Shown in pieces: positions 43,424 to 54,034 of a stretch of 64,000 bases of DNA. The stretch covers positions 248,001-312,000 of the forward strand of contig NZ_QBUG01000004.1 in assembly GCF_003058225.1 (NCBI RefSeq), read 5' to 3'. Source of the DNA: Promicromonospora sp. AC04 (lineage in GTDB: Bacteria; Actinomycetota; Actinomycetes; Actinomycetales; Cellulomonadaceae). The position numbers and the translations under genes are program-made. Position 1 is the stretch's first letter; each line of letters begins with the position of its first letter. The notes under the pieces are model-generated. The model was not told the origin of the DNA. It saw only the letters and a list, made by a program, of their open reading frames with translations, and did not search any database.

Positions 43424-44266
43424 CTACTCGGACGGTTCCGTGGACGGCTCCGACGAGGGCGCCTCGCCCGTGATCGCCTCTGTCAGCGCGCCGGGAGCCT
43501 GCCAGCCCTCGAACCGCTCGCCGTCGATCAGCACGGTCGGCGTCCCGAACCCGCCGTCGGCGTTGAACAGGGCCTCGTCGCTGGTCGCCGCGTCGGTGGA
43601 GGCCGCGACCCACTCCTCGTAGGTCTCCCGGGCCTGGCCGTCGGAGATGCCCGCAGCCACCTCGGCCGGCACGCCGGCCTGCTCCGCGACCTGCGCGATC
43701 TGCTCGTCGGACAGGCCGGCCGTCTGCTCCGCCGGCTGGCTCGCGAACAACGCGTCGTGGAACGCGGAGAACTGCTCGGGCGCCTGGTCAGCGACCCAAG
43801 CCGCGGCCGACGCGGCACGCGTCGAGTACTCCGTGCCCTGCGACGTACGGTCCAGGATCGAGACGGGGTGCACCACGAGGGTGATGTCGCCGGCCTCGCG
43901 CATCTCGGCGATGCTCGCGCTGTTCGTCTGCTCGAACTGGCCGCAGATGGGGCACATGTAGTCGACGTAGACGTCCAGCGTCGTCGCGCCCTCGTTCGAG
44001 GTGCCCGCCACGCCGTCGGCACCCACCGGGATGCCGGTGTCCTCGACCACGCCGGCGGGGACGTTGTCGACCTTCTCCATGGGCGTCTTCTGACCCTCGG
44101 TGAGGATCAGCACCACCGCCACGATCAGACCGATGACGGCGAGCCCGAGCACGCCCAGCACGATCACACGGTTGCGCTTCTCGCTCGCCTGCTGCTTCTT
44201 CTGGAGCGCGAGGGCCTCGGCACGAGCTGCGTCTCGGCGCTGTGCCTTGGTCTGGTTCGTCGACAT
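43424..44266 (-). CDS. DsbA-family membrane-anchored thiol:disulfide protein
   Basis: 280 residues: a charged cytoplasmic start, a signal anchor (about 34-55), then a DsbA-like thioredoxin fold with Cys-Pro-Ile-Cys (C105-C108) and the cis-Pro loop FGTPTVLIDG. It should catalyse disulfide formation or exchange outside the membrane. ATG 44266 follows GGACC-type sequence weakly; there is no other plausible start. The C-terminal tail is Ser/Glu/Pro-rich. Confidence 0.87.
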   Translation of the reverse strand: MSTNQTKAQRRDAARAEALALQKKQQASEKRNRVIVLGVLGLAVIGLIVAVVLILTEGQKTPMEKVDNVPAGVVEDTGIPVGADGVAGTSNEGATTLDVYVDYMCPICGQFEQTNSASIAEMREAGDITLVVHPVSILDRTSQGTEYSTRAASAAAWVADQAPEQFSAFHDALFASQPAEQTAGLSDEQIAQVAEQAGVPAEVAAGISDGQARETYEEWVAASTDAATSDEALFNADGGFGTPTVLIDGERFEGWQAPGALTEAITGEAPSSEPSTEPSE

Positions 44267-44407
44267 CGGGGTCCTTCGAGATGCGGGCCAATGGGGCGGG
44301 GCGCTTCTGGCGCCCGGGAGGATCCTACAAGCGCTCTCTGGGAAGCGGCTGGGTGTTTCGTTACGATCCGGAAGCCCGGCACGAACACGCGCAGGGGCGC
44401 GAAAGAC

Positions 44408-46231
44408 TCACCACGAGACGTCGGGCCGGTCGCCCAGCGGCCACCAGAGGATGTCCACCGAGCCGCCGAACAGGGGCAGCGCGGCGAGCACCGCGAGCGC
44501 CAGCACGATCAGCGTGACGACGGCCTTGCGGCCCCCCGTAGGAGCGATCCGGCGCAGCAACGGCCCGGCCCCGACCCGCGTCCCGTACGACGCCGGTCCC
44601 CACCACGACACGATCACCGTCACCAGCATCGCGACACCGAGCACGAGGCTGTCGACGATGGGCTGGTTCATACCGCCCACCGACCGCGCCTCGACCGTCT
44701 CGATGGGGACGATGATCACGTTGCCCGGTGCGAAGAACATCAGTCCCAGCAGCACCACGATCACGCCGACGCAGATCCCGACGGCCGCGGCGGGCAGCAC
44801 GCCGAACACGGCGCGCACCAGGTGCCAGGGGGACAGGAGGGTCGCGACGAGTGCGTCGGTACGGTTGGGGCCGCGCCGCGCGCGGCGGCTGCGGAACTCG
44901 TCGACGGCGATCCCGGCCAGGCGGGTCACGATCAGCAGGGCCACCAGCACGGCGACGGCGATCCCGGGCCGGGTGGCGGCGAGCGTCACCAGCGCGAGGG
45001 TGATCGCGGCGAACAGCGTCCGATAGCCAGTGACGCGCGCGGGGTTGGCCGGTTCCAGGGCAAAGGTTGGTCCGGCCGACGACGCCGGGCGCGGCGTGCC
45101 CACCGCGCGACCCGTGACCGACCGCCCCCGGGCCGGGCTGGGCGCCAGGTCCTTCACGCCGCCGATGCTCGCGCCGGAAGCCCCGGCGACTGCTGCGGCT
45201 CCCGCCGCCGCCCCGACGCCCGCGCCGCCGGCGGCCGCCGATACCGGCCGCCGGTGCGGCAGCACGCCCTGCGGCATGACCCGCGTCGAGCCGACGTCGG
45301 CCGCCGTCGCGGCGGTGGGCCGGTCACCGGTTGCGGCGCCGACAGCGTCGACGACCGTCGTCTCCGAGTCGTCCTCGCCCTCCGTCGCGGCGACGAACGC
45401 GTCCGACTCGGCCTTGAGCGCCCGCGCTACCTCGTCCGGCCCCCAGCGTTCGGCGGGCACGGCCCGGAGCGCGGCGCCGAGCGCGCGTCCGGCGCGCCGC
45501 GGCAGGCCGTCGAGATCGGCCTGGCCCTGCCGTGAGCGCCGCAGCACCAGCTCGGTGGGCCGCACGCCGAACGGCGCGCGGCCGGTGCCGGAGAACGCGA
45601 GCACGGCGGCCCAGGACCACCAGTCGGTGTCGGGACCGGGCTCGGCGCCGTCGAGCAGCTCGGGCGCGAGGTAGCCGGGGGTGCCCATGACGAACCCGGT
45701 CCGGGTCGCCCGGACGTCGCCCGGGCCCTGCGCGAGCCCGAAGTCGATGAGGACCGGCCCGGACCGCGCGATGAGCACGTTCGATGGGGTCAGGTCGCGG
45801 TGCACGACGCCGGTGCCGTGCACGGCTTCGAGGGCGTCGGCCAGCTGGTCGGCGAGCTCGAAGAGGTCCCGGGGGTCGAGCGGCCCGCGCTCGTCGATCT
45901 CCTCCTCGAGCGTGGGGCCCTCGACGAGCTCGGTGACGATGAAGGCATCGGGCCCGTCGAGCTCGGCGTCCAGCACGCGGGCCACGGCCGGGTGCCGCAG
46001 GCCCTGCAGGGCGGTCGCCTCGCGGCGCAGCCGCTCGCGGGCCGCGGGATCGTCGAGGTGGCGGTGCAGCATCTTGAGCGCCACGGCGTTCCCGCCGTCG
46101 TCCTGCGCACGGTAGACGGCGCCCATGGCGCCGGAACCGATCTCGCGCACGACCGTGTACCCACCGAGCTTCGAACCGGCTGCGGGGCCGGGTCCGTTCG
46201 GGGGCGCGATCGAGGCCTCCACCTCCTCCAT
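44408..46231 (-). CDS. Ser/Thr protein kinase with C-terminal membrane helices
   Basis: 607 residues. Kinase motifs: glycine loop IGSGAMGAVY, Lys in VALKML, catalytic HRDLTPSNVL, DFG in VLIDFGLA and APE in GYLAPELL. After an Ala/Gly linker follow several membrane helices (five or so) including AAITLALVTLAATRPGIAVAVLVALLIV, so the kinase domain is cytoplasmic; there are no PASTA repeats. ATG 46231 has TACGGT ending 7 nt upstream and no SD, suggesting a leaderless transcript; the frame is open to 46378. Its targets are unknown. Confidence 0.88.
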   Translation of the reverse strand: MEEVEASIAPPNGPGPAAGSKLGGYTVVREIGSGAMGAVYRAQDDGGNAVALKMLHRHLDDPAARERLRREATALQGLRHPAVARVLDAELDGPDAFIVTELVEGPTLEEEIDERGPLDPRDLFELADQLADALEAVHGTGVVHRDLTPSNVLIARSGPVLIDFGLAQGPGDVRATRTGFVMGTPGYLAPELLDGAEPGPDTDWWSWAAVLAFSGTGRAPFGVRPTELVLRRSRQGQADLDGLPRRAGRALGAALRAVPAERWGPDEVARALKAESDAFVAATEGEDDSETTVVDAVGAATGDRPTAATAADVGSTRVMPQGVLPHRRPVSAAAGGAGVGAAAGAAAVAGASGASIGGVKDLAPSPARGRSVTGRAVGTPRPASSAGPTFALEPANPARVTGYRTLFAAITLALVTLAATRPGIAVAVLVALLIVTRLAGIAVDEFRSRRARRGPNRTDALVATLLSPWHLVRAVFGVLPAAAVGICVGVIVVLLGLMFFAPGNVIIVPIETVEARSVGGMNQPIVDSLVLGVAMLVTVIVSWWGPASYGTRVGAGPLLRRIAPTGGRKAVVTLIVLALAVLAALPLFGGSVDILWWPLGDRPDVSW

Positions 46232-46361
46232 GAGGCACACCGTAGTCGTCGCGGACCGCCGACGCCCGCCAACATCCAGCCCCTGACCAGCAGCGAGACA
46301 ACTGTTCACCCAAGCGGAACACACGCTCGTTACCCTGAGCAGGACAGAGACCTCGCTACTC

Positions 46362-46390
46362 TTGACACTGCATCGCAATACTCATACACA
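46362..46390 (+). promoter_or_regulatory. otsAB promoter
   Basis: TTGACA (46362-46367), 17-bp spacer, TACACA (46385-46390): the best sigma-A-type promoter in the window. The predicted start near 46397 would fall within the SD of the TTG start, so the exact start point needs care. Confidence 0.65.
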
Positions 46391-46406
46391 ACCAAGGAGC
46401 AGTACA

Positions 46407-48737
46407 TTGCCGGGTAAAGACGGGTACGATCTGGTCGTCGTCGCAAACCGGCTCCCGGTCGACTTCTCGGTCGGCCCAGAAGGTGGCCTCACCTGGCAGA
46501 GGTCACCCGGCGGCCTGGTCACCGCACTCGAGCCGGTGATGCGGGAGGCCGACGGCGCCTGGGTCGGCTGGTCCGGAGCCCCCGACCTCGCTCACGAGCC
46601 CTTCACTGCCGACGGGATGCTGCTGGTCCCGGTGACGCTCAGCGCACAGGAGATCGCGCGGTACTACGAGGGCTTCTCCAACGCCACCCTCTGGCCGCTC
46701 TACCACGATGTCATCGCGCCGCCCGCCTACCACCGCCAGTGGTGGGACGCCTACCGCCGGGTCAACCAGCGCTTCGCCGACGCCGCCGCCGAGCAGGCCG
46801 CCCAGGGCGCCGTCGTCTGGGTGCACGACTACCAGCTCCAGCTCGTCCCCCGCATGCTGCGCGACCTGCGCCCGGACCTGCGCATCGGGTTCTTCGACCA
46901 CATCCCGTTCCCGCCGGTCGAGCTGTTCGCGCAGCTCCCGTGGCGGCGGCAGATCATCGACGGGCTGCTCGGCGCGGACCTCGTGGGCTTCCAGCGCAAC
47001 GGTGACGCCGCGAACTTCGTGCGCTCCGCGCGCCGCCTCACCGGGTACACGACGCGCGGTCCTGTCATCACGATCCCGGACGCCGACGGGCGCCCCGGCC
47101 GGCACGTGCGCGCGTCGTCGTTCCCCATCTCGATCGACTCCCACCGGTTCGACACGCTCGCCCGCACGCCCGAGGTACAGGCCCGGGCCAAGGAGATCAA
47201 GGCGGACCTCGGCAACCCGGACACCCTGATGCTCGGCGTCGACCGGCTCGACTACACCAAGGGCATCCGGCACCGGATCAAGGCGTACGGCGAGCTGCTC
47301 GACGACGGCCGCCTCGACGTCGAGCACGCCACGCTCGTGCAGGTCGCGAGCCCCAGCCGCGAGAACGTGGGCGCCTACCAGGACCTCCGCGAGCACGTGG
47401 AGGTCCTCGTGGGCCGGATCAACGGCGAGTACGGCGAGCTGGGCCACTCCGCCATCCACTACCTGCACCACTCCTACCCGCCGGAGGAGATGGCGGCGCT
47501 CTACCTCGCGGCCGACGTGCTGCTGGTGACCTCCCTGCGCGACGGCATGAACCTGGTCGCCAAGGAGTACATCGCGGCCCGCTCCGACGACCGCGGCGCG
47601 CTCGTGCTGAGCGAGTTCACCGGCGCGGCCGACGAGCTCTCCCCCGGCCCCCTGCTCGTCAACCCGCACGACATCGACGGCATGAAGGACATCATCGTGG
47701 CCGCCGCGACCATGGACCCCAAGGAGCAGCGCCGCCGCATGCGGCGCCTGCGCCGCAAGGTCCTGGCCGACGACGTCGCCAAGTGGTCGGAGACCTTCCT
47801 CGGCGTGCTCACCGCCGTGCCCACGCGCCCGCTCATCGTGGACCCGCGCTCCGCGGAGCCCCGCCACCACAACCTCCGGGACGCGCTCACGGCGTTCACG
47901 ACAGCGCCCGAGGGCGTCCCCGCGCGGGGCCGGCTCGCCCGCATGGGCAACGGGAACGGACGGCGCAAGAAGCCGACCACCGGCTGGCTGCTCGCGTCCG
48001 ACTTCGACGGGACGCTGGCGCCGCTCGTGGACGACCCCAAGGCGTCCACGATGACCCGCGCCGCGCGCACCGCCATCGAGCAGCTGCACGCGCTCGGGCA
48101 GGAGGCGCCGGTGCGCCTCGCGCTCGTCTCCGGGCGGGACCTGTCCGACCTCGCCGAGCGCTCCGTCGCCCCCGAGGGCACCTTCCTCGTGGGCAGCCAC
48201 GGCGCGGAGGCCGGGCGGGCCACCACCACCGGCGTCGAGCAGGTGCCGTTCCATCTCACGACCACCCAGTCCGGCCAGCTCGACGCGCTCGTCGCGGGCT
48301 TCGAGTCCGCGGTGTCGGGCCGAGAGGGGGCGTGGGTGCAGGTCAAGCCCGCGGCCGCCGTCGTGCACACGCGCCTGGCGAGCGTGGACGACGCCGCGGC
48401 CATCACCGTGGCCGCCGACGAGGTGGCGGCCAACCTGGGCCTGCCCGTCATGCACGGCAAGGACGTGGTCGAGGTGTCCGTCGTGACCACCAGCAAGGGC
48501 GAGGCGCTGCGCCGGCTGCGCGGTACCGTGGCGGCCGAGCTGGGCGTCGAGAAGGTGCGCGTCCTGTACGCGGGCGACGACACCACCGACGAGAACGCGT
48601 TCAGTGCGCTCGAGGCCCGCGACCTGTCGATCAAGGTAGGCACGGGCGACACGCTCGCCGCCCACCGTGTGCCCGACCCCGACGCGCTCGCCGCCGTCCT
48701 CGCCGACCTCGCGCGCACCCTGAACGACGAGGACTGA
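46407..48737 (+). CDS. bifunctional trehalose-6-phosphate synthase/phosphatase (OtsA-OtsB fusion)
   Basis: 776 residues. The OtsA half (about 1-500) has NRLPVDF, the donor-side HDYQLQLVP and [10 protein letters not shown] segments and [11 protein letters not shown]. The OtsB half starts near 525 with phosphatase motif DFDGT (532-536) and ends with [12 protein letters not shown]. It makes trehalose from UDP- or GDP-glucose and glucose-6-phosphate in one chain, giving osmo- and desiccation protection. The start is TTG 46407, chosen because AAGGAG lies 7 nt before it; an open frame begins at 46362 without SD. Confidence 0.95.
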   Translation: MPGKDGYDLVVVANRLPVDFSVGPEGGLTWQRSPGGLVTALEPVMREADGAWVGWSGAPDLAHEPFTADGMLLVPVTLSAQEIARYYEGFSNATLWPLYHDVIAPPAYHRQWWDAYRRVNQRFADAAAEQAAQGAVVWVHDYQLQLVPRMLRDLRPDLRIGFFDHIPFPPVELFAQLPWRRQIIDGLLGADLVGFQRNGDAANFVRSARRLTGYTTRGPVITIPDADGRPGRHVRASSFPISIDSHRFDTLARTPEVQARAKEIKADLGNPDTLMLGVDRLDYTKGIRHRIKAYGELLDDGRLDVEHATLVQVASPSRENVGAYQDLREHVEVLVGRINGEYGELGHSAIHYLHHSYPPEEMAALYLAADVLLVTSLRDGMNLVAKEYIAARSDDRGALVLSEFTGAADELSPGPLLVNPHDIDGMKDIIVAAATMDPKEQRRRMRRLRRKVLADDVAKWSETFLGVLTAVPTRPLIVDPRSAEPRHHNLRDALTAFTTAPEGVPARGRLARMGNGNGRRKKPTTGWLLASDFDGTLAPLVDDPKASTMTRAARTAIEQLHALGQEAPVRLALVSGRDLSDLAERSVAPEGTFLVGSHGAEAGRATTTGVEQVPFHLTTTQSGQLDALVAGFESAVSGREGAWVQVKPAAAVVHTRLASVDDAAAITVAADEVAANLGLPVMHGKDVVEVSVVTTSKGEALRRLRGTVAAELGVEKVRVLYAGDDTTDENAFSALEARDLSIKVGTGDTLAAHRVPDPDALAAVLADLARTLNDED

Positions 48738-48899
48738 CCGGAGATCTGACCCGGCCGTGACCCGGCCGATACCGCGGCCTTGACCAACCGGGGTACGATC
48801 ACGCTGCAAGTGTCACCGCCGACACGTGAGTGGAAGCAACGGCACCCGACCACAACGGATCGTCCGGCACGTACCTGCCGGTGGAGGGATGTACTAGTC

Positions 48900-50018
<1,119 letters not shown>

Positions 50019-50051
50019 TCCCTCGGCTCGCTGAGGGAACAGTTACATCCT

Positions 50052-50102
50052 CGGGGTGTGTTGCTGTGCGTGGACAATGTCCACGCACAGCAACACACCC
50101 CG
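50052..50102 (+). terminator. very strong terminator after the MsiK-type gene
   Basis: 24-nt arms (50052-50075 and 50079-50102) pair perfectly with a 3-nt loop, then GCAGGTCTTT follows. It lies 34 bp past the stop. Confidence 0.9.
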
Positions 50103-50194
50103 CAGGTCTTTCATCAAGCTCCGCACAGCGGATGCCCCATGCCTCGTGCCCTGCCTGCCCGGCAGGGTGACCGGCTCAGCGCAGAATGGTGCCC

Positions 50195-51442
50195 ATGCCC
50201 CAGCAGAACCTCCAGATCACCGCGGTCGCACCCGACCCCGCGCTGCTGGACCTCCCGTGGGACGTGCCGCTGGCAGAGTGGCCCGAAGAAGTTCTTGCCG
50301 CACTGCCCCAGGGCATCTCGCGGCACGTGGTCCGCTTCGTGAACCACGGTGGCCGGGTCATCGCGATCAAGGAGATCGGCGAGACCGTCGCCTACCGCGA
50401 GTACGAGCTGCTGCGCCAGCTGCACCGCATCGAGGTGCCCTCGGTGGTCCCCGTGGGCGTCATCACGGGTCGCAAGGCGCCCGACGGCGAACGGCTCGAG
50501 GCCGTGCTCATCACCGAGCACCTGCAGTTCTCCCTGCCGTACCGCGCGCTGTTCAGCCAGGACCTGCGCCCGGACACCGCGACGCGCCTCATCGACGCCC
50601 TCGCGGTGCTCCTGGTCCGCCTGCACCTCGTGGGCTTCTACTGGGGTGACGTCTCGCTGTCGAACACCCTCTTCCGGCGCGACGCCGAGACGTTCGCCGC
50701 CTACCTGGTCGACGCCGAGACCGGCGACATGCACCGCACCCTGACCAACGGCCAGCGCAACTACGACGTCGACCTGGCACGCACCAACATCATCGGCGAG
50801 CTCATGGACCTCTCCGCGGGCGAGCTGCTCGACGAGGAGGTCGACGAAGTGGCCATCGGCGACGCCCTGGTCGAGCGCTACAACGAGCTGTGGGCCGCCC
50901 TTACCGTCTCGGAGGCGTTCGACTCCGGGGACCGCTGGCGCGTCGCCGCGCGCATCGAGCGGCTCAACGACCTCGGCTTCGACGTGGGCGAGCTCGAGAT
51001 CACCACGGACATCGACGGCACCAAGGTGCGCATCCAGCCCAAGGTGGTCGACGCCGGGCACCACTCCCGCCGGCTGCTCCGGCTCACCGGGCTGGACGTC
51101 CAGGAGAACCAGGCGCGGCGCATGCTCAACGACCTCGACAGCTACCGCGCCGCGACGGACCGGCAGAACGACCAGGAGCAGATCGTCGCGCACGCCTGGG
51201 TCCGCCAGGTCTTCCGCCCGACGATCGACGCCGTACCGCGCGAGATGCGGCGCAAGCTGGAGCCCGCGCAGCTGTTCCACGAGATCCTCGACCACCGCTG
51301 GTTCATCTCGCAGCAGGCGCAGCGGGACATCCCGCTGCCCGAGGCCGCCGAGTCCTACGTGGAGAACGTGCTGCGGCACCGCCCCGACGAGGACGCCGTG
51401 CTCGGCCTCGCTCCGGGCGAGGAGGCCGAGCAGGAGGTCTAG
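50195..51442 (+). CDS. DUF4032 protein, kinase-like N-terminus
   Basis: 415 residues. The N-terminal half has RIO/LPS-kinase-like landmarks: VIAIKEIGETVAYREYELLRQL (Lys-Glu pair), WGDVSLSNTLF in place of HxD...N, and YLVDAETGDM in place of DFG. The C-terminal half is the DUF4032 domain (VRIQPKVVDAGHHSRRLLRLTGLDVQENQARRMLNDL). It may bind or phosphorylate a substrate, but activity is unproven. ATG 50195 is preceded by CAGAAT 7 nt away and is likely leaderless; ATG 50186 is in frame too. It is convergent with rlmB. Confidence 0.85.
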   Translation: MPQQNLQITAVAPDPALLDLPWDVPLAEWPEEVLAALPQGISRHVVRFVNHGGRVIAIKEIGETVAYREYELLRQLHRIEVPSVVPVGVITGRKAPDGERLEAVLITEHLQFSLPYRALFSQDLRPDTATRLIDALAVLLVRLHLVGFYWGDVSLSNTLFRRDAETFAAYLVDAETGDMHRTLTNGQRNYDVDLARTNIIGELMDLSAGELLDEEVDEVAIGDALVERYNELWAALTVSEAFDSGDRWRVAARIERLNDLGFDVGELEITTDIDGTKVRIQPKVVDAGHHSRRLLRLTGLDVQENQARRMLNDLDSYRAATDRQNDQEQIVAHAWVRQVFRPTIDAVPREMRRKLEPAQLFHEILDHRWFISQQAQRDIPLPEAAESYVENVLRHRPDEDAVLGLAPGEEAEQEV

Positions 51443-51459
51443 CTCCAGGAGGTCTAGCT
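51431..51459. repeat. 14-bp direct repeat across the convergent DUF4032/rlmB stops
   Basis: CAGGAGGTCTAGCT occurs at 51431-51444 and 51446-51459. One copy gives the TAG stop of the plus-strand gene, the other the TAG stop of the minus-strand gene. Confidence 0.75.
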
Positions 51460-52446
51460 GCTCGCCTCGGCGCGCTGCTTGGCCACCTCGTACAGGGTGA
51501 TGCCCGCCGCCACGGCGGCGTTCAGCGACTCCGTGGTGGTCGCGATCGGGATCGACACCACCGCGTCGCACACCTCGCGCACCAGGCGGGACAGGCCCTT
51601 GCCCTCCGAGCCCACGACGAGCACCAGCGGGTCGGTGGCGTACGCGAGCTCGCCCACCTGCATGTCGCCGCCGGCGTCGAGCCCCACCACGAAGCAGCCG
51701 GACTTCTTCAGCTCGGCGAGCTCGCGGGCCAGGTTGGTCGCTCGCGCCACGGGGACACGCGCCGCGGCGCCCGCGGACACCTTCCAGGCCGACGCCGTCA
51801 CGCCCGCCGCCCGCCGCTCCGGCACCAGCACACCGTGCGCGCCGAACGCCCCCGCGGACCGGAGCACCGCGCCGAGGTTGCGCGGGTCGGTCACGCTGTC
51901 GAGCGCCACGATCAGCGGCGGCTCCCCGGCCTCGGCGGCGGCGTCGAGCAGGTCGTCGGCGTCCTTGTAGTCGTACGGCGGCACCTTCATCGCGACGCCC
52001 TGGTGCACTGCGCCGTCGGTGATCTTGTCCAGGTCGAGGCGCGAGGCCTCGAACATCGGGTGGCTGCGCGTGTGCGCGATCTCCAGGATCTCCTTGGTGC
52101 GGTCGTCCGACTCCAGGTGCGTGGCCAGGTAGATGCCCTCGACGGGCATCTCGGCGCGCAGGGCCTCCAGCACCGCGTTACGCCCGGCAACGACCTCGGT
52201 CGCCCCGGCGCCCTTGCGCCCGGCGCCGCGGCCCCCGGGACCGCCCGGACGCCGCCCGGCGGCCGCCCGCCTCTCCGCGGCGAGCTTGCGCTCGTGCGCG
52301 GGGTGGTAGGTGCGGTCCTCGGCCTTGGGGGTCGGGCCCTTGCCCTGCAGCGCCTTGCGGCTGTGGCCGCCGGTGCCGACCTGGGCACCCTTCTTGGAGC
52401 CGGCCTTGCGCACTGCGCCGGCCCGCCTGTTGGAGTTACCTGCCAT
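51454..52446 (-). CDS. rlmB: 23S rRNA (guanosine-2'-O-)-methyltransferase RlmB (TrmH family)
   Basis: 330 residues: a basic, Gly/Arg/Lys-rich N-terminus (about 1-85), the SpoU substrate-binding domain (VVAGRNAVLEALRAEMPVEGIYL), and the SPOUT knot with DSVTDPRNLGAVLRSAGAFGAHGVL, LVLVVGSEGKGLSRLV and SIPIATTTESLNAAVAAGITLYE. It methylates a ribose in 23S rRNA. The basic tail likely aids rRNA binding. It follows cysS with a 93-bp gap containing an inverted repeat; the order carD-ispD-ispF-cysS-rlmB is conserved in actinobacteria, though interrupted here. Confidence 0.95.
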   Translation of the reverse strand: MAGNSNRRAGAVRKAGSKKGAQVGTGGHSRKALQGKGPTPKAEDRTYHPAHERKLAAERRAAAGRRPGGPGGRGAGRKGAGATEVVAGRNAVLEALRAEMPVEGIYLATHLESDDRTKEILEIAHTRSHPMFEASRLDLDKITDGAVHQGVAMKVPPYDYKDADDLLDAAAEAGEPPLIVALDSVTDPRNLGAVLRSAGAFGAHGVLVPERRAAGVTASAWKVSAGAAARVPVARATNLARELAELKKSGCFVVGLDAGGDMQVGELAYATDPLVLVVGSEGKGLSRLVREVCDAVVSIPIATTTESLNAAVAAGITLYEVAKQRAEASS

Positions 52447-52464
52447 CGTCGTCTCGTCTCTCAG

Positions 52465-52532
52465 CCGGTGGTCGACCTTGTCGAGACCACCACGTGTTCG
52501 GTAGGGGTGGCCGCGACAAGCTCGACCACCGG
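52465..52532. repeat. 18-bp inverted repeat between rlmB and cysS
   Basis: Arms 52465-52482 and 52515-52532 pair with one mismatch, separated by 32 nt, then six A residues. The left arm also forms a smaller hairpin with GAGACCACC (52484-52492). The GGTGGTCGA...TCGAGACCACC pattern recalls dispersed palindromic repeats of actinobacteria. Confidence 0.7.
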
Positions 52533-52539
52533 AAAAAAG

Positions 52540-53967
52540 TCAGGAGAGCGCCCAGCGGGCGCCGTCGGCGGAGTCCTGGACCTCGATCCCGGCGGCCGCG
52601 AGGCGGTCGCGGATCGCGTCGGAGGTGGCCCAGTCCTTCGCGGCGCGCGCCTCCGCGCGCGCCTTGAGCTCCGCCGCGACGAGCCCGTCGAGCGCCGTCG
52701 CGTACCGGTTGTCGGCGGACGTCGACCACTGCGGGTCCGCGGGGTCGAGGCCCAGCACGTCGAGCATCGCACGCAGCGTCACCAGCTCGCCGCGTACCGC
52801 GGCGTCGCCCCCGGAGGTGAGGGCGGTGTTGCCGGCCCGCAGGTGCTCGTGCACGACGGCGAGCGCCTGCGGCACGTTCAGGTCGTCGTCCATCGCGGCC
52901 GCGAAGGCCTCCGGAAGCTCCGCCTTGGCGACCTCCTCCGCCGGGACGTCGCCCACCCGCTCCGACGCGCGCGCGACGAAGCCCGACAGGCGCTCCCACG
53001 TGGTGCGCGCCTCGTCCAGCGTGTCAGGCGCCCACTCGAGCATGGAGCGGTACTGCACGGCGACCAGCGCGTAGCGCACCACGGGGGCGGGCGCCTGGGC
53101 CAGCAGCTCGCTGACCAGCAGCCCGTTGCCCAGGGACTTCGACATCTTCACGCCGGCCTGGGTGACCCACGCGACGTGCATCCAGCGCTGCGCGAACCCG
53201 TAGCCCGCGGCCCGCGACTGCGCCTGCTCGTTCTCGTGGTGCGGGAACCGCAGGTCGAGGCCGCCGCCGTGGATGTCGAAGGTGTCGCCCAGGTAGCGGC
53301 GGGCCATCGCGGAGCACTCCAGGTGCCAGCCGGGGCGGCCGCGCCCGTACGGGGTGTTCCACGACGCCGACTCGGGCTCGCCCGGCTTGTTGGCCTTCCA
53401 CAGCGCGAAGTCGTGCGGGTTCTTCTTGGCCTCGCTCGCGGAGCCCGCCACGACCTCGGCGCCCTCCTCGGGGCTGAGGTCCTCGACCTTCTGCCGGGTG
53501 AGCTCCCCGTAGGCGGGCCAGGAGTGCACGTCGAACCAGACGTTGCCCTCGCCCGTGCTGTAGGCGTGGCCCTTCTCGACGAGGCGTTCCATGAGCGCGA
53601 CCATCTCGGGCACGCTGCCCGTGGCCCGCGGCTCGTAGGTGGGCGGGATAACGCCGAGCGCGTCGTACGCCTGGGTGAACACGCGCTCGTACAGCGCGGC
53701 GTGCGCCCACCACTCGCGACCGGCGGCAGCCGACTTGGCCAGCACCTTGTCGTCGATGTCCGTGACGTTCCGGATCAGGGTGACCTTCAGGCCGCGCCGG
53801 GTGAGCCAGCGGCGCAGCACGTCGAACGCGATCACCGGGCGGAGATGGCCCACATGGGGAGGTGCCTGGACGGTAGCGCCACACAGGTAGATGCCGACCT
53901 CGCCCGGGGTGATGGGATTGAAGTCGCGCACCTCGCGCGCAGCGGTGTCAAACAGGCGAATAGTCAC
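52540..53967 (-). CDS. cysS: cysteine--tRNA ligase
   Basis: 475 residues. YLCGATVQ with zinc ligand Cys29, HVGH (class I HIGH motif, about 38-41), WHLECSA (Cys218), HHENE (His243, Glu247) as the other zinc ligands, and KMSKS (274-278). It charges tRNA-Cys. GTG 53967 has no SD; TACCCT ends 6 nt before, indicating a leaderless mRNA with its own promoter in the short space after the LtrA gene. It belongs to the carD-ispD-ispF-cysS-rlmB block, separated from ispF here by four genes. Confidence 0.97.
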   Translation of the reverse strand: MTIRLFDTAAREVRDFNPITPGEVGIYLCGATVQAPPHVGHLRPVIAFDVLRRWLTRRGLKVTLIRNVTDIDDKVLAKSAAAGREWWAHAALYERVFTQAYDALGVIPPTYEPRATGSVPEMVALMERLVEKGHAYSTGEGNVWFDVHSWPAYGELTRQKVEDLSPEEGAEVVAGSASEAKKNPHDFALWKANKPGEPESASWNTPYGRGRPGWHLECSAMARRYLGDTFDIHGGGLDLRFPHHENEQAQSRAAGYGFAQRWMHVAWVTQAGVKMSKSLGNGLLVSELLAQAPAPVVRYALVAVQYRSMLEWAPDTLDEARTTWERLSGFVARASERVGDVPAEEVAKAELPEAFAAAMDDDLNVPQALAVVHEHLRAGNTALTSGGDAAVRGELVTLRAMLDVLGLDPADPQWSTSADNRYATALDGLVAAELKARAEARAAKDWATSDAIRDRLAAAGIEVQDSADGARWALS

Positions 53968-54034
53968 CTGTCAAGGGTACCGGCGGTCACGCACTCATTT
54001 CCTGCCCGGCGACGCCGTCGTCGCCGGGTGCGGG

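Noticed and set aside
43090-43473. Small open frame across tRNA-Thr
   Set aside because: It overlaps the tRNA and has no SD or similarity to a recognizable family.
48780-48899. Longer start for the MsiK-type ATPase
   Set aside because: The extension has no SD and no similarity to ABC ATPase N-termini; ATG 48900 begins the canonical strand.
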